From NCBI RefSeq assembly GCF_039544265.1, contig NZ_BAABLI010000033.1, positions 59,745 to 123,744 on the forward strand: DNA of 64,000 nt, given 5' to 3'. Positions 43,647 through 53,028 of the stretch are shown piece after piece (position 1 is the first letter of the stretch; each line of letters starts with the position of its first letter). Below the pieces are notes generated by a model that was not told where the DNA came from, made no database searches, and was given only the letters and a program-made list of their open reading frames with translations. Position numbers and translations under genes: made by a program. Source of the DNA: Corallincola platygyrae (lineage in GTDB: Bacteria > Pseudomonadota > Gammaproteobacteria > Enterobacterales > Neiellaceae).

Positions 43647-45074
43647 ATGAGCAAAAAACTGCATATCAAAACCTGGGGTTGTCAGATGAACGAGTATGAC
43701 TCGTCCAAGATGGCTGACCTGCTCAATTCGATCGGCGGTTATCAGTTAACGGAAGAACCTGAAGAAGCGGATCTGTTACTGTTAAATACCTGTTCCATCA
43801 GGGAAAAGGCTCAGGAAAAAGTGTTTCACCAGCTTGGGCGCTGGAAAGAGCTGAAACAGAAAAAGCCTGATCTGGTCATCGGTGTTGGCGGCTGTGTTGC
43901 TTCTCAGGAGGGTGACGCATTACGTGAGCGCGCGCCCTATGTTGACATCGTATTTGGACCACAGACACTCCATCGTCTGCCTGAAATGATCCGCAGCGTA
44001 CAGAACGAACACGCACCTGTCGTTGACGTTAGTTTCCCGGAGATCGAGAAGTTTGACCGTCTGCCCGAACCTCGTGCCGAAGGCCCTACCGCATTCGTTT
44101 CAATCATGGAAGGCTGTTCCAAGTACTGTACCTTCTGTGTGGTCCCTTACACCCGAGGCGAGGAAGTAAGCCGTCCACTGGATGACGTGTTGTTTGAGGT
44201 GGCGCAGCTAGCTGAACAAGGCGTACGCGAAGTCAACCTGCTGGGTCAGAATGTGAACGCTTACCGCGGTGAAACAAATGAAGGGGATATCTGCCCATTC
44301 TCTGATCTGCTTCGCTACGTAGCTGCTATCGATGGTATTGACCGCATTCGCTATACCACCTCACACCCGGTTGAGTTTACCGAAGACATTATTGATGTGT
44401 ACGCCGAGCTTCCTGAACTGGTAAGTCACCTACATCTGCCGGTGCAAAGCGGCTCTGATCGCATCCTGACCATGATGAAGCGTGGTCACACGGCATTGGA
44501 ATACAAATCAAAAATTCGACGCCTGCGCAAAGTTCGCCCAGACATCTGCATGAGCTCTGACTTTATTGTCGGCTTCCCAGGTGAAACAGCCGACGATTTT
44601 GAAGCGACCATGAACCTAATTCAGGACATTGGTTACGATATCAGTTTCAGCTTCGTTTACAGCGCACGCCCCGGCACGCCCGCTGCAGATATCGTTGACG
44701 ATGTCGAAGAAGAAACCAAAAAACAGCGCCTATATGTGCTGCAGGACCGCATCAACCAGCAGGCTCAGCAGATCGCCAGACGCATGCTGGATACCGAACA
44801 GCGTATCCTGGTGGAAGGACCATCAAGAAAGAATCCAATGGAGCTTCGCGGACGTACCGAAAACAACCGCGTGGTTAACTTCGAGGGCGACCCCAAACTG
44901 ATTGGTCAGTTTGTCGATGTGAAGATCACCGAAGTGATGCCAAACTCGTTGCGCGGAGATCTGATCCGCACTGAAGTCGAAATGAACCTGCGAACCGACG
45001 TATCACCTGCTGACATTTTGAGCCAGGGCAACGGCGTTGATGAGCTGGGTGTCGCCACCTATACTCCGAAATAG
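43647..45074 (+). CDS. miaB: tRNA-2-methylthio-N6-isopentenyladenosine synthase
   Basis: MiaB adds the methylthio group to i6A37 of tRNA. The 475-residue radical SAM enzyme has the UPF0004 cysteines C12, C49 and C83 and the radical-SAM cysteines C157, C161 and C164 (CSKYCTFC), the same positions as in E. coli. A TRAM domain ends the protein. It leads the miaB-ybeZ-ybeY-corC-lnt unit. The 227 bases upstream hold no clear gene. Confidence 0.97.
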   Translation: MSKKLHIKTWGCQMNEYDSSKMADLLNSIGGYQLTEEPEEADLLLLNTCSIREKAQEKVFHQLGRWKELKQKKPDLVIGVGGCVASQEGDALRERAPYVDIVFGPQTLHRLPEMIRSVQNEHAPVVDVSFPEIEKFDRLPEPRAEGPTAFVSIMEGCSKYCTFCVVPYTRGEEVSRPLDDVLFEVAQLAEQGVREVNLLGQNVNAYRGETNEGDICPFSDLLRYVAAIDGIDRIRYTTSHPVEFTEDIIDVYAELPELVSHLHLPVQSGSDRILTMMKRGHTALEYKSKIRRLRKVRPDICMSSDFIVGFPGETADDFEATMNLIQDIGYDISFSFVYSARPGTPAADIVDDVEEETKKQRLYVLQDRINQQAQQIARRMLDTEQRILVEGPSRKNPMELRGRTENNRVVNFEGDPKLIGQFVDVKITEVMPNSLRGDLIRTEVEMNLRTDVSPADILSQGNGVDELGVATYTPK

Positions 45075-45082
45075 CATTGTGT

Positions 45083-45105
45083 GAGCCGGCGCTTGCCGCC
45101 GGCTC
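45083..45105 (+). repeat. Intergenic hairpin between miaB and phoH
   Basis: The arms GAGCCGGC and GCCGGCTC are exact inverted repeats with a 7-base loop, located 8 bases after the miaB stop and without a T tract. It may stabilise the miaB mRNA end or reduce read-through. It also argues against a phoH start at 45077. Confidence 0.6.
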
Positions 45106-45130
45106 TCCAACAAATATCGAGCACACAAAG

Positions 45131-46255
45131 TTGAGCACACAAATCAGTACCCACGATATCACTCTCGAACCTGCCGACCATAAACGACTTTCCAGCCTGT
45201 GTGGCCCATTCGATGACAACCTGAAACAGATTGAACGCCGCCTTGGCGTCGAGATCAGCTATCGAGAAAACAGTTTTCGTGTCATCGGAACAGCAAATAC
45301 CGCCCAAGCCACAGGTGAGCTGCTAAAACGGCTCTATGTTGAAACCAAGACCATCAAGGGAAAGCTTTCTGAGCTGGACTCACATCAGGTTCACCTGGCG
45401 ATACAGGAGAGCCGGATATTAGAGCAAGTATCACCCAAAGATGTCGTAAAGCCAGCGAAAGAGCTCTTTATCAAGACCAAGCGTGGCGTTATTAAACCCC
45501 GCAATCCCAACCAGAACAGCTACGTTGCCAATGTATTGCTGAACGATATCAGCTTTGGTGTTGGCCCTGCCGGTACGGGTAAAACATACCTGGCGGTTGC
45601 TGCCGCGGTTGACGCCTTGGAACGCCAGGATATTCGCCGTATCTTGCTCACCCGCCCTGCGGTAGAAGCAGGCGAAAAACTAGGCTTCCTTCCTGGGGAT
45701 CTGAGCCAGAAGGTGGATCCTTACCTGCGTCCGTTATATGACGCCCTGTTTGAGATGTTGGGATTCGAAAAGGTTGAGCGTTTAATCGAGCGCAATGTGA
45801 TTGAAGTTGCCCCACTGGCCTATATGCGCGGTCGGACGCTGAACGACGCCTTTGTGATTCTGGATGAAGCGCAGAACACCACAGTTGAACAGATGAAGAT
45901 GTTCCTGACCCGTATCGGCTTTAACTCGAAGGCGGTTATCACGGGAGACATCACGCAGATTGACTTGCCACGCTCTCAAAAGAGTGGTTTGCGCCACGCT
46001 TTAGAAGTACTTCAGGGCGTTGAGGGGATCAGCTTCAATATGTTCCAGGCGGCGGACGTCGTGCGCCATCCTGTGGTTCAACGCATTGTACAAGCCTATG
46101 ACGACTTTGATCGTCAGCAGGAAGAAACCAAGCGCGCTCGCACTCAGGCCTATCAGAACAGTACGACAACGACCGCCAACACCTCTTCAGACACCAGCAC
46201 CTCGTCAAACAACAGCACCTTGTCAAACAATAGTGCTGAGGAGAAAGCAGAGTGA
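45131..46255 (+). CDS. ybeZ: PhoH-like ATPase YbeZ
   Basis: YbeZ is a PhoH-family ATPase associated with YbeY and rRNA maturation. The Walker A GPAGTGKT is at 145-152 and the conserved LLTRPAVEAGEKLGFLPGDL and LDEAQNTT follow. The TTG at 45131 gives STQISTHDITLEPAD, matching the family N-terminus (NIDTREITLEPAD in E. coli). The C-terminal 35 residues are unusual, rich in Ser, Thr and Asn. The stop overlaps the ybeY start (GTGA). Confidence 0.93.
   Translation: MSTQISTHDITLEPADHKRLSSLCGPFDDNLKQIERRLGVEISYRENSFRVIGTANTAQATGELLKRLYVETKTIKGKLSELDSHQVHLAIQESRILEQVSPKDVVKPAKELFIKTKRGVIKPRNPNQNSYVANVLLNDISFGVGPAGTGKTYLAVAAAVDALERQDIRRILLTRPAVEAGEKLGFLPGDLSQKVDPYLRPLYDALFEMLGFEKVERLIERNVIEVAPLAYMRGRTLNDAFVILDEAQNTTVEQMKMFLTRIGFNSKAVITGDITQIDLPRSQKSGLRHALEVLQGVEGISFNMFQAADVVRHPVVQRIVQAYDDFDRQQEETKRARTQAYQNSTTTTANTSSDTSTSSNNSTLSNNSAEEKAE
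46199..46234 (+). repeat. Two 18-base tandem repeats in the ybeZ tail
   Basis: The unit TCGTCAAACAACAGCACC is followed by a diverged copy beginning TTGTCAAACAAT. They encode the Ser/Asn-rich segment SSNNST and its repeat in the C-terminal tail of YbeZ. Confidence 0.55.
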
Positions 46256-46710
46256 GCGTCACCCTGGACCTGCAATTAGCCGAGGGCATTGGCCAAACAC
46301 CAGACCAAACACAGTTTCAAGCCTGGGCGGAAGCCGCCCTTGCGATGCGCAAAGATGACAGTGAACTCACCATTCGCTTGGTCGACGCCAATGAAAGCCA
46401 GCAGCTAAATTCCGAGTATCGAGGCAAGGATAAGCCAACCAACGTGTTGTCATTTCCTTTTGATGTGCCAGAACATATTGAGTTACCACTGCTGGGAGAT
46501 CTGGTGATCTGCGTGCCCGTGGTTGAGCAGGAAGCCGAGCAACAATCCAAACCTTTAGAAGCCCACTGGGCACACATGGTCGTTCACGGATGCTTGCATT
46601 TACTTGGATTTGATCATATTGATGATACAGAAGCCGAAGAGATGGAAGGTTTAGAAATTAAAATCTTAACCAAGCTCGGCTACGATGATCCTTATCAGGA
46701 CACTGAATAA
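46252..46710 (+). CDS. ybeY: Endoribonuclease YbeY
   Basis: YbeY is a zinc-dependent RNase needed for 3' maturation of 16S rRNA and ribosome quality control. The zinc histidines H112, H116 and H122 are in HGCLHLLGFDH, and the substrate region RGKDKPTNVLSFPF is near 57-70. The 152-residue length is as in E. coli. It starts with GTG overlapping the ybeZ stop by 4 bases. Confidence 0.96.
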   Translation: MSVTLDLQLAEGIGQTPDQTQFQAWAEAALAMRKDDSELTIRLVDANESQQLNSEYRGKDKPTNVLSFPFDVPEHIELPLLGDLVICVPVVEQEAEQQSKPLEAHWAHMVVHGCLHLLGFDHIDDTEAEEMEGLEIKILTKLGYDDPYQDTE

Positions 46711-46744
46711 AATTTTCCGTGGCAAAGGAACCACATAAAGCGCT

Positions 46745-47626
46745 ATGAGCGACGACAACCCTCACTCTAGTAACGGCGCTTCTAAGAAGGGCTGGCTCGA
46801 GAAACTCGGTCAACTTTTTAAAGAAGAGCCGCAAAACCGCGAAGACCTGGTGCAAGTCATTCAACATGCCCAGGAAAATAACCTCATCGATCAGGATAGC
46901 CGCCAGATGCTGGAGGGTGTTCTCGAGGTATCAGACCTGCGAGTCAGGGATATTATGATCCCCCGCGCCCAGATGGTCACCATTGAGATAAGCCAGCCGT
47001 TGGACGAATTACTTCCGCTCGTGGTTGACAGTGCCCATAGCCGTTTTCCGGTGATCGGTGAAGACAAGGACCATATCGAAGGCATTCTGCATGCCAAAGA
47101 CCTGCTGGCTTATTCATACAAGAAGTCAGAGCAGGAGTTCGATTTTGCCAAGATCCTGCGTAAAGCCGTGGTGGTGCCAGAAAGTAAGCGGGTAGATATT
47201 CTGCTGAAAGAATTTCGTTCAAAGCGTTACCACATGGCGATCGTCGTAGATGAGTATGGCGGTGTTTCCGGTCTGGTGACGATTGAAGATATCCTCGAGC
47301 TGATTGTTGGTGAAATCGAAGATGAGTTTGATGACGAAGATCATCAACATGATATCCGTCAGATCAATCGTAAGGTGTTTGCTATTCAAGCACTAACGCC
47401 TATTGCTGACTTTAACGAGTACTTCGACACCGATTTCAGCGATGATGAGTTTGATACCGTTGGCGGTATGCTGGCCAACGCTTTTGGTCATATGCCGCAA
47501 CGCGGTGAAACCATTAAGGTAGACGGTATCCAATTTAAAGTAGTGCAGTCCGACAAACGTCGAATTCGCCAGCTTCAGGTGCGCATTCCTAATCATGCCA
47601 AGAGCGGCGAAAAAGCGGAGATCTAA
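46745..47626 (+). CDS. corC: CorC/YbeX, CBS-domain protein
   Basis: The 293-residue protein has two CBS domains (about 70-190, with MIPRAQMVTIEIS near the start) and a C-terminal CorC/HlyC transporter-associated domain (GGMLANAFGHMPQRGETI near 240). CorC is linked to magnesium and cobalt efflux and is conserved in the ybeZ-ybeY-corC-lnt order. No membrane segment is present, as in the family. Confidence 0.94.
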   Translation: MSDDNPHSSNGASKKGWLEKLGQLFKEEPQNREDLVQVIQHAQENNLIDQDSRQMLEGVLEVSDLRVRDIMIPRAQMVTIEISQPLDELLPLVVDSAHSRFPVIGEDKDHIEGILHAKDLLAYSYKKSEQEFDFAKILRKAVVVPESKRVDILLKEFRSKRYHMAIVVDEYGGVSGLVTIEDILELIVGEIEDEFDDEDHQHDIRQINRKVFAIQALTPIADFNEYFDTDFSDDEFDTVGGMLANAFGHMPQRGETIKVDGIQFKVVQSDKRRIRQLQVRIPNHAKSGEKAEI

Positions 47627-47627
47627 C

Positions 47628-49199
47628 ATGAGTGAAGGCGTTGTTTCCGCGCCGCAACAGAAAGCCAGCTGGCAGATGTTGTGGCAGGTTTTGCAACGCC
47701 CCTCACTCGCGTTTGCATTTGGTGCGTTGTCCGTGCTTGCCTTTGCCCCGTGGAGCTATTGGCCAATCGCCATAGCAGGTATCGCGGCATTGTACTTTCT
47801 CGTTAAAACTTCGTCACCGAAACAGGCATTCTGGCTGGGATACAGCTTTGGCATGGGTCTATTTGCCTTTGGTATTGCCTGGGTTCATATAAGCATTGAT
47901 CAATTTGGTGGACTGCCGCTCCCAGTCTCCCTGTTTCTTATGCTTTTGTTAGCAGCATACCTTTCACTTTTCCCAGCCCTGGCATGCTGGCTCACTCAGA
48001 AGTTCAAGCATCATTCTATAGCGATAAACGCGCTGTTATTCGCTGCCTGCTGGTGTCTGGCGGAATCACTGAGAGGTTACCTGCTGACAGGATTTCCATG
48101 GCTGCTGTTGGGCTACAGTCAACTTGACGGGGTCTTAGCAGGTTGGATCCCTGTTATCGGTATTGCTGGTGTTTCCTTTTTCACGGCTCTCGGTGCCGCT
48201 GTTGTTTCATCCAGCCTGACCGACAGAAGCTATTACTGGCTATTGCTCCCAACCCTACTGGCTGGCGTAGGTGTTGGCTTGAATTCAGTGACATGGACAA
48301 TTCCCAAAGGCGAACCGGTAGACGTGGTTCTGGTGCAGGGCAATATCGAACAGTCGATGCGTTGGCAGCCCGAACAAGAGTGGCCAACCATGCTTAAATA
48401 CCTGGACCTGACCCGCCCCAACTACGATGCGGATTTAATCATCTGGCCAGAAGCCGCAGTGCCCGCCGTTGAGCCTCTGGCGCAAGAGTATCTGGACAAT
48501 CTGAATCAGGTGACCAGCCATAACCAAACCACCTTAGTCAGTGGTATCGTCGATTATAATTTCGATACCAAACAGTTTTATAACACCTTGATCGTGGTCG
48601 GTGAGCAATCCAAAGCGTTACACCAATATCGCTATCACAACGCCAATCGTTATCAGAAGCACCACCTGCTTCCTATTGGCGAATTCGTACCTTTTGGCGA
48701 CATTTTGCGACCACTGGCGCCTCTGTTTAACCTGCCTATGTCCTCATTCAGCCGCGGCAGCTACCTGCAGGAAAATCTGGTAGCGAACGAGTACCTGCTG
48801 GCACCAGCCATCTGTTACGAAATCGCCTTTGCTGAACAGCTCCGTCGAAACGTTTCAAATGAGACTGACTTCCTACTGACCGTGAGTAATGACGCCTGGT
48901 TTGGCGATTCCATCGGCCCACAGCAGCATATGGAAATCGCGCGCGCTCGCGCGATGGAATTGGGTCGACCGCTGCTTCGCGCCACCAATACTGGCGTGAC
49001 CGCGGTCGTAGATGCATCAGGTCATGAGCTAGACAGGTTAGCGATGTTTGAAGCAGACGTACTGCGCCTGCCTGTGCAGCGAGTTGACGGCATGACACCT
49101 TTTGCCAAGGTGGGCCACGTACCTTACTGGGCCCTCGTTGCCTTTGGTTTTTGCCTGACGCTGATCCTGATATTTAGGGGTCGAAAGGCTGCCGATTAA
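47628..49199 (+). CDS. lnt: Apolipoprotein N-acyltransferase
   Basis: Lnt adds the third acyl chain to lipoproteins at the outer face of the inner membrane. The 523-residue protein has about seven membrane segments in its N-terminal half and a nitrilase domain with the catalytic triad in LIIWPEAAVP (Glu), the KHHLLPIGEFVPFG region (Lys) and APAICYEIAF (Cys). The ATG at 47628, two bases after the corC stop and with GGAG ahead, is preferred over a start inside corC. The last 26 bases overlap the opposite zinc-ribbon gene. Confidence 0.96.
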   Translation: MSEGVVSAPQQKASWQMLWQVLQRPSLAFAFGALSVLAFAPWSYWPIAIAGIAALYFLVKTSSPKQAFWLGYSFGMGLFAFGIAWVHISIDQFGGLPLPVSLFLMLLLAAYLSLFPALACWLTQKFKHHSIAINALLFAACWCLAESLRGYLLTGFPWLLLGYSQLDGVLAGWIPVIGIAGVSFFTALGAAVVSSSLTDRSYYWLLLPTLLAGVGVGLNSVTWTIPKGEPVDVVLVQGNIEQSMRWQPEQEWPTMLKYLDLTRPNYDADLIIWPEAAVPAVEPLAQEYLDNLNQVTSHNQTTLVSGIVDYNFDTKQFYNTLIVVGEQSKALHQYRYHNANRYQKHHLLPIGEFVPFGDILRPLAPLFNLPMSSFSRGSYLQENLVANEYLLAPAICYEIAFAEQLRRNVSNETDFLLTVSNDAWFGDSIGPQQHMEIARARAMELGRPLLRATNTGVTAVVDASGHELDRLAMFEADVLRLPVQRVDGMTPFAKVGHVPYWALVAFGFCLTLILIFRGRKAAD

Positions 49200-49677
49200 A
49201 CTCCTGGCCACCGCAATGTGGGCACGCATCGATCTGCTCTGGGTGAGAAAACTCCTGCTTATTGCCACAGCCATGGCATATCAGTATGCCCAAACTGATC
49301 CACTCACCCGCTTTATAAACTCCCCGGTGTTTAAGATCGTCTTTAACCTCTGACCACTCGATTTGAGTTCGATCCGTTAACTCCAACAACCAACGCCAAA
49401 CCCCCTGCTTAAATGAGACGTAACCCGGTGTTTCCTGCCATCGCTCGGGCAGATGAGTTAACGCTTCGGCTGCGCTGGCAAAGTCTCGCTTGAGGTAGTT
49501 GGACATCAGTTGCAGCTCATATTTCGACAGCTCACCCGCCGCATGCAGATACGCGGATGCTTTTTCAATCCACTCCTGAACCTCTTCTTCACTGAATTTT
49601 TCCGCTTTTTCCAGTTTCTCTTTTAACTCATCAAGTAACTTCTGATAGCCGGAAGAAGTTGATTTTTCTTCACTCAT
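49174..49677 (-). CDS. ybeL: Zinc-ribbon protein, YbeL family (DUF1451)
   Basis: A 167-residue cytoplasmic protein with an N-terminal charged coiled coil (KLLDELKEKLEKAEKFSEEE) and a C-terminal zinc ribbon with CHGCG near 133 and CPHCGG near 151. It fits the DUF1451 family, which is found next to leuS in E. coli. The function is unknown. It is convergent with lnt (26-base overlap) and divergent from leuS. Confidence 0.88.
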   Translation of the reverse strand: MSEEKSTSSGYQKLLDELKEKLEKAEKFSEEEVQEWIEKASAYLHAAGELSKYELQLMSNYLKRDFASAAEALTHLPERWQETPGYVSFKQGVWRWLLELTDRTQIEWSEVKDDLKHRGVYKAGEWISLGILICHGCGNKQEFSHPEQIDACPHCGGQEFNRQPFDP

Positions 49678-49734
49678 TGCGGCCTCCTGAGGCTGAGTTC
49701 CTGAATTTCAGTATAGTCAGCAGGATAATCGCTG

Positions 49735-49764
49735 TTGTTGGCAGGATCACGGATGCGGTATCCT
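49735..49764 (+). promoter_or_regulatory. Possible leuS promoter
   Basis: A -35-like TTGTTG, 18-base spacer and -10-like TATCCT lie 46 bases before leuS. The match is moderate. Confidence 0.35.
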
Positions 49765-49809
49765 ATGGGGATATCTAAATTTTTTGTCATTAATTAGCGT
49801 CGGATCGGC

Positions 49810-52395
49810 ATGCAAGAACAATACAATCCGCAGGAAATCGAACCTCAGGTGCGAGAGCACTGGGAATCTAATAAAACATACGAAGTAAAAGAGGAACCGG
49901 GCAAAGAAAAGTTCTACTGCCTCTCCATGTTCCCTTACCCCAGTGGTCGACTGCACATGGGACATGTGCGCAATTACACCATTGGTGATGTGATCTCCCG
50001 TTACCAGCGCATGCTGGGTAAAAACGTATTGCAACCCATCGGCTGGGACGCATTTGGTCTGCCTGCTGAAAATGCCGCGGTAAAAAACAAAACCGCGCCA
50101 GCAAAATGGACCTACGAAAACATCGACTACATGAAAGGCCAGCTCAACGAACTGGGCTTTGGTTACGATTGGAGTCGAGAGTTTGCTACCTGCCGCCCAG
50201 ACTACTATCGCTGGGAGCAGTGGTTCTTTACCCGCCTTTACGAAAAAGGTCTGGTGTACAAGAAGATGGCGACCGTGAACTGGGACCCGGTTGACCAAAC
50301 CGTGCTGGCTAACGAGCAGGTTGTCGATGGTCGTGGCTGGCGCTCAGGCGCGCTGGTTGAACAGAAAAAGATCCCGCAGTGGTTTATCAAGATCACTGAT
50401 TACGCACAGCAACTGTTGGACGAAATCGAAAACCTGGGCGGCTGGCCTGAGCAGGTTAAAACCATGCAGCGTAACTGGATCGGTCGCTCAGAAGGTGTAG
50501 AGATCGAGTTTGATGTGGTTGATTCAGACCAGTCATTCACCGTTTACACTACCCGTCCTGACACTGTAATGGGTGTCACTTACGTTGGTGTTGCCGCAGC
50601 TCACCCCCTGGCAGAGTTGGCTGCGAAAGACAATCCTGAGCTGGCAGCATTTGTTGAAGAGTGCAAAAACACCAAGGTAGCCGAAGCAGATTTGGCAACC
50701 ATGGAAAAGAAAGGCATGGCGACAGGCCTGTATGCCACACACCCGCTGACAGGAAAGCAGGTTCCGATTTGGGTAGCTAACTTCGTATTGATGGACTACG
50801 GCACAGGCGCCGTGATGGCTGTTCCAGCGCACGACCAGCGTGACTACGAGTTCGCAACCAAATATGGCCTGAATATAGAGCAGGTGATCAAACCAGCTGA
50901 TGGTTCTGAACAGGATGTCAGTGAAGCGGCCTACACAGAAAAAGGCCTTTTGTTTAACTCCGGTGAGTTTGATGGCCTTGATTTTGACGGCGCGCTGAAT
51001 GCTGTGGCCGACAAGCTACAAAGCATCAACAAAGGTCATAAGACGGTTAACTTCCGTCTGCGCGACTGGGGTGTTTCCCGTCAACGTTATTGGGGCTCTC
51101 CAATCCCCATGCTGACCACGGCTGATGGTGAAACCGTGCCAGCACCGGCGAATACACTGCCTGTTGAGTTGCCAGAAGATGTGGTGATGGACGGCGTTAA
51201 GAGCCCAATCAAAGCCGACCCCGAGTGGGCGAAAACCGAATATAACGGCCAGCCTGCAACTCGCGAAACCGACACTTTCGACACCTTTATGGAGTCAAGC
51301 TGGTACTACGCACGCTATTGCTCACCGCATAACGACCAGGCAATGCTTGACCCGGCACAAGCCAACTACTGGCTGCCAGTAGACCAGTACATTGGCGGTA
51401 TCGAACATGCCTGTATGCACCTGCTTTATGCGCGCTTCATGCACAAGTTGCTGCGTGACGAAGGCTTGGTCGACAGCGACGAGCCGTTCAAGCGCTTGCT
51501 TTGTCAGGGCATGGTACTGGCCGATGCCTTCTATTACGAAGACGAGAAAGGCGGCCAGAACTGGGTAAGCCCAGTTGATGTCGAGCTCGAGCGTGATGAA
51601 AAAGGACGCATTGTTGCCGCCAAAGAGAAAGCCACCGGACGTGAGTTGGTTTACGCCGGTATGAGCAAGATGTCAAAGTCGAAAAATAACGGCATCGACC
51701 CTGGCCTGATGGTGGAAAAATACGGTGCAGATACCGTTCGCCTGTTTATGATGTTCGCCGCGCCACCGGAATTGACGCTGGAGTGGCAGGAATCAGGCGT
51801 AGAAGGTGCCATGCGCTTCCTGAAGCGTTTCTGGAAACTGGCTCACGCTCACACCTCGCAAGGCAGTGCACCTGCGCTGGATCCGTCTGCGCTGAACGAA
51901 GATCAGAAGACGCTGCGTCGAGACCTGCACAAGACCATTGATAAAGTGGGTGATGACCTGGGTCGTCGTCAGACTTTCAATACGGCTATCGCAGCCATCA
52001 TGGAACTGATGAACAAGCTGGTAAAAGCGCCGCTGGAAAGTGAGCAAGATCGCGCTCTGATGCAGGAAGCGCTATCTGCTGTCACCCTGATGTTGGCACC
52101 TATCACACCTCATGCCAGTCATGTTCTGTGGCAACAACTAGGCAATGAAGGTGACGTCGTTGATGCCTCTTGGCCAACGGCAGATAAAGAGGCCATGGTC
52201 GAAGATAGCAAATTGATTATCGTCCAGGTGAACGGCAAGCTTCGCGCACGAGTCACCGTACCTGCAGATGCCGATCAGGAAGCGGTACAGGCCGTTGCGA
52301 TGGCAGAAGAGAACGTAACCAAGTTCACTGAAGGCAAAACACTGCGTAAAGTGATCTATGTTCCAGGCAAGCTTCTGAACATAGTAGCCAACTAG
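49810..52395 (+). CDS. leuS: Leucyl-tRNA synthetase
   Basis: This class Ia synthetase of 861 residues charges tRNA-Leu. It has the ATP motif HMGH at 49-52, the KMSKS loop at 620-624, and the CP1 editing domain with TTRPDTVMGVTYV and TGAVMAVPAHDQRD between. Length fits E. coli LeuS (860). It leads leuS-lptE-holA. Confidence 0.98.
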   Translation: MQEQYNPQEIEPQVREHWESNKTYEVKEEPGKEKFYCLSMFPYPSGRLHMGHVRNYTIGDVISRYQRMLGKNVLQPIGWDAFGLPAENAAVKNKTAPAKWTYENIDYMKGQLNELGFGYDWSREFATCRPDYYRWEQWFFTRLYEKGLVYKKMATVNWDPVDQTVLANEQVVDGRGWRSGALVEQKKIPQWFIKITDYAQQLLDEIENLGGWPEQVKTMQRNWIGRSEGVEIEFDVVDSDQSFTVYTTRPDTVMGVTYVGVAAAHPLAELAAKDNPELAAFVEECKNTKVAEADLATMEKKGMATGLYATHPLTGKQVPIWVANFVLMDYGTGAVMAVPAHDQRDYEFATKYGLNIEQVIKPADGSEQDVSEAAYTEKGLLFNSGEFDGLDFDGALNAVADKLQSINKGHKTVNFRLRDWGVSRQRYWGSPIPMLTTADGETVPAPANTLPVELPEDVVMDGVKSPIKADPEWAKTEYNGQPATRETDTFDTFMESSWYYARYCSPHNDQAMLDPAQANYWLPVDQYIGGIEHACMHLLYARFMHKLLRDEGLVDSDEPFKRLLCQGMVLADAFYYEDEKGGQNWVSPVDVELERDEKGRIVAAKEKATGRELVYAGMSKMSKSKNNGIDPGLMVEKYGADTVRLFMMFAAPPELTLEWQESGVEGAMRFLKRFWKLAHAHTSQGSAPALDPSALNEDQKTLRRDLHKTIDKVGDDLGRRQTFNTAIAAIMELMNKLVKAPLESEQDRALMQEALSAVTLMLAPITPHASHVLWQQLGNEGDVVDASWPTADKEAMVEDSKLIIVQVNGKLRARVTVPADADQEAVQAVAMAEENVTKFTEGKTLRKVIYVPGKLLNIVAN

Positions 52396-52422
52396 TCTCT
52401 GGCTGGCACCTAAGCTCGGTAA

Positions 52423-52462
52423 AGATGAGAAGTCAGCCTTGGCTTCTCATCTTGCTTCTCTT
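52423..52462 (+). terminator. Weak terminator or attenuator after leuS
   Basis: The 10-bp arms AGATGAGAAG and CTTCTCATCT have a 10-base loop and are followed by the pyrimidine-rich TGCTTCTCTT. The tract is weak, so partial read-through into lptE is likely. Confidence 0.6.
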
Positions 52463-52525
52463 CAGGTTGAAAACCTGTGCTAATTCCCTTTTACTGAACA
52501 GCAAGCTCATCATATCGAACTCATA

Positions 52526-53020
52526 ATGAACAGACTGACGACACTTCTCCTCTGCTCTGCCCTGGTAATGACAACAGCAAGTTGCGGATTTCGCCTTCGT
52601 GGTAGCTATGATATTCCGGCCGATCTAAAACAAGTCCACGTCGCAAGTTGGGACGAATATGCTGAGTTGACTCGGAAAGTAGAAGATCGACTGAAGGTTA
52701 ACGACGTTAAACTGCTGAAAGACCCGAGCAAAGAGCAGAGTCTGATAATACTCAAACGAGATAACCTCAGTGAACGCACGCTGTCACTTTTCTCTGATGG
52801 TCAGGTTGCAGAATACCAGTTGATCTACAGTACCCAATTCGAACTGCTTGTGCCCGGCAAGGAACCACAACGCTATGATATTGAAGTGGTTCGTCAATAT
52901 CAGGATGACCCAAACAGAGCATTGGCTAAAGAGAAAGAAAAACGACTGTTAGTCAGTGAAATGCGCGCCGAAGCTGCAGATAAGATTCTGCGCACGCTCG
53001 CCTCGTCACAGGTCAGATAG
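52526..53020 (+). CDS. lptE: LPS-assembly lipoprotein LptE
   Basis: LptE plugs the LptD barrel and helps insert LPS into the outer membrane. The 164-residue precursor has a lipoprotein signal with lipobox TASC (C20) and then GFRLRGSYDIP, the typical LptE opening. The position between leuS and holA is diagnostic. Confidence 0.93.
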   Translation: MNRLTTLLLCSALVMTTASCGFRLRGSYDIPADLKQVHVASWDEYAELTRKVEDRLKVNDVKLLKDPSKEQSLIILKRDNLSERTLSLFSDGQVAEYQLIYSTQFELLVPGKEPQRYDIEVVRQYQDDPNRALAKEKEKRLLVSEMRAEAADKILRTLASSQVR

Positions 53021-53028
53021 CGTCCTCC

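Noticed and set aside
49747..50298. 183-codon minus-strand frame opposite the start of leuS
   Set aside because: Antisense of the conserved LeuS N-terminus including the HMGH region; no ribosome site or promoter.
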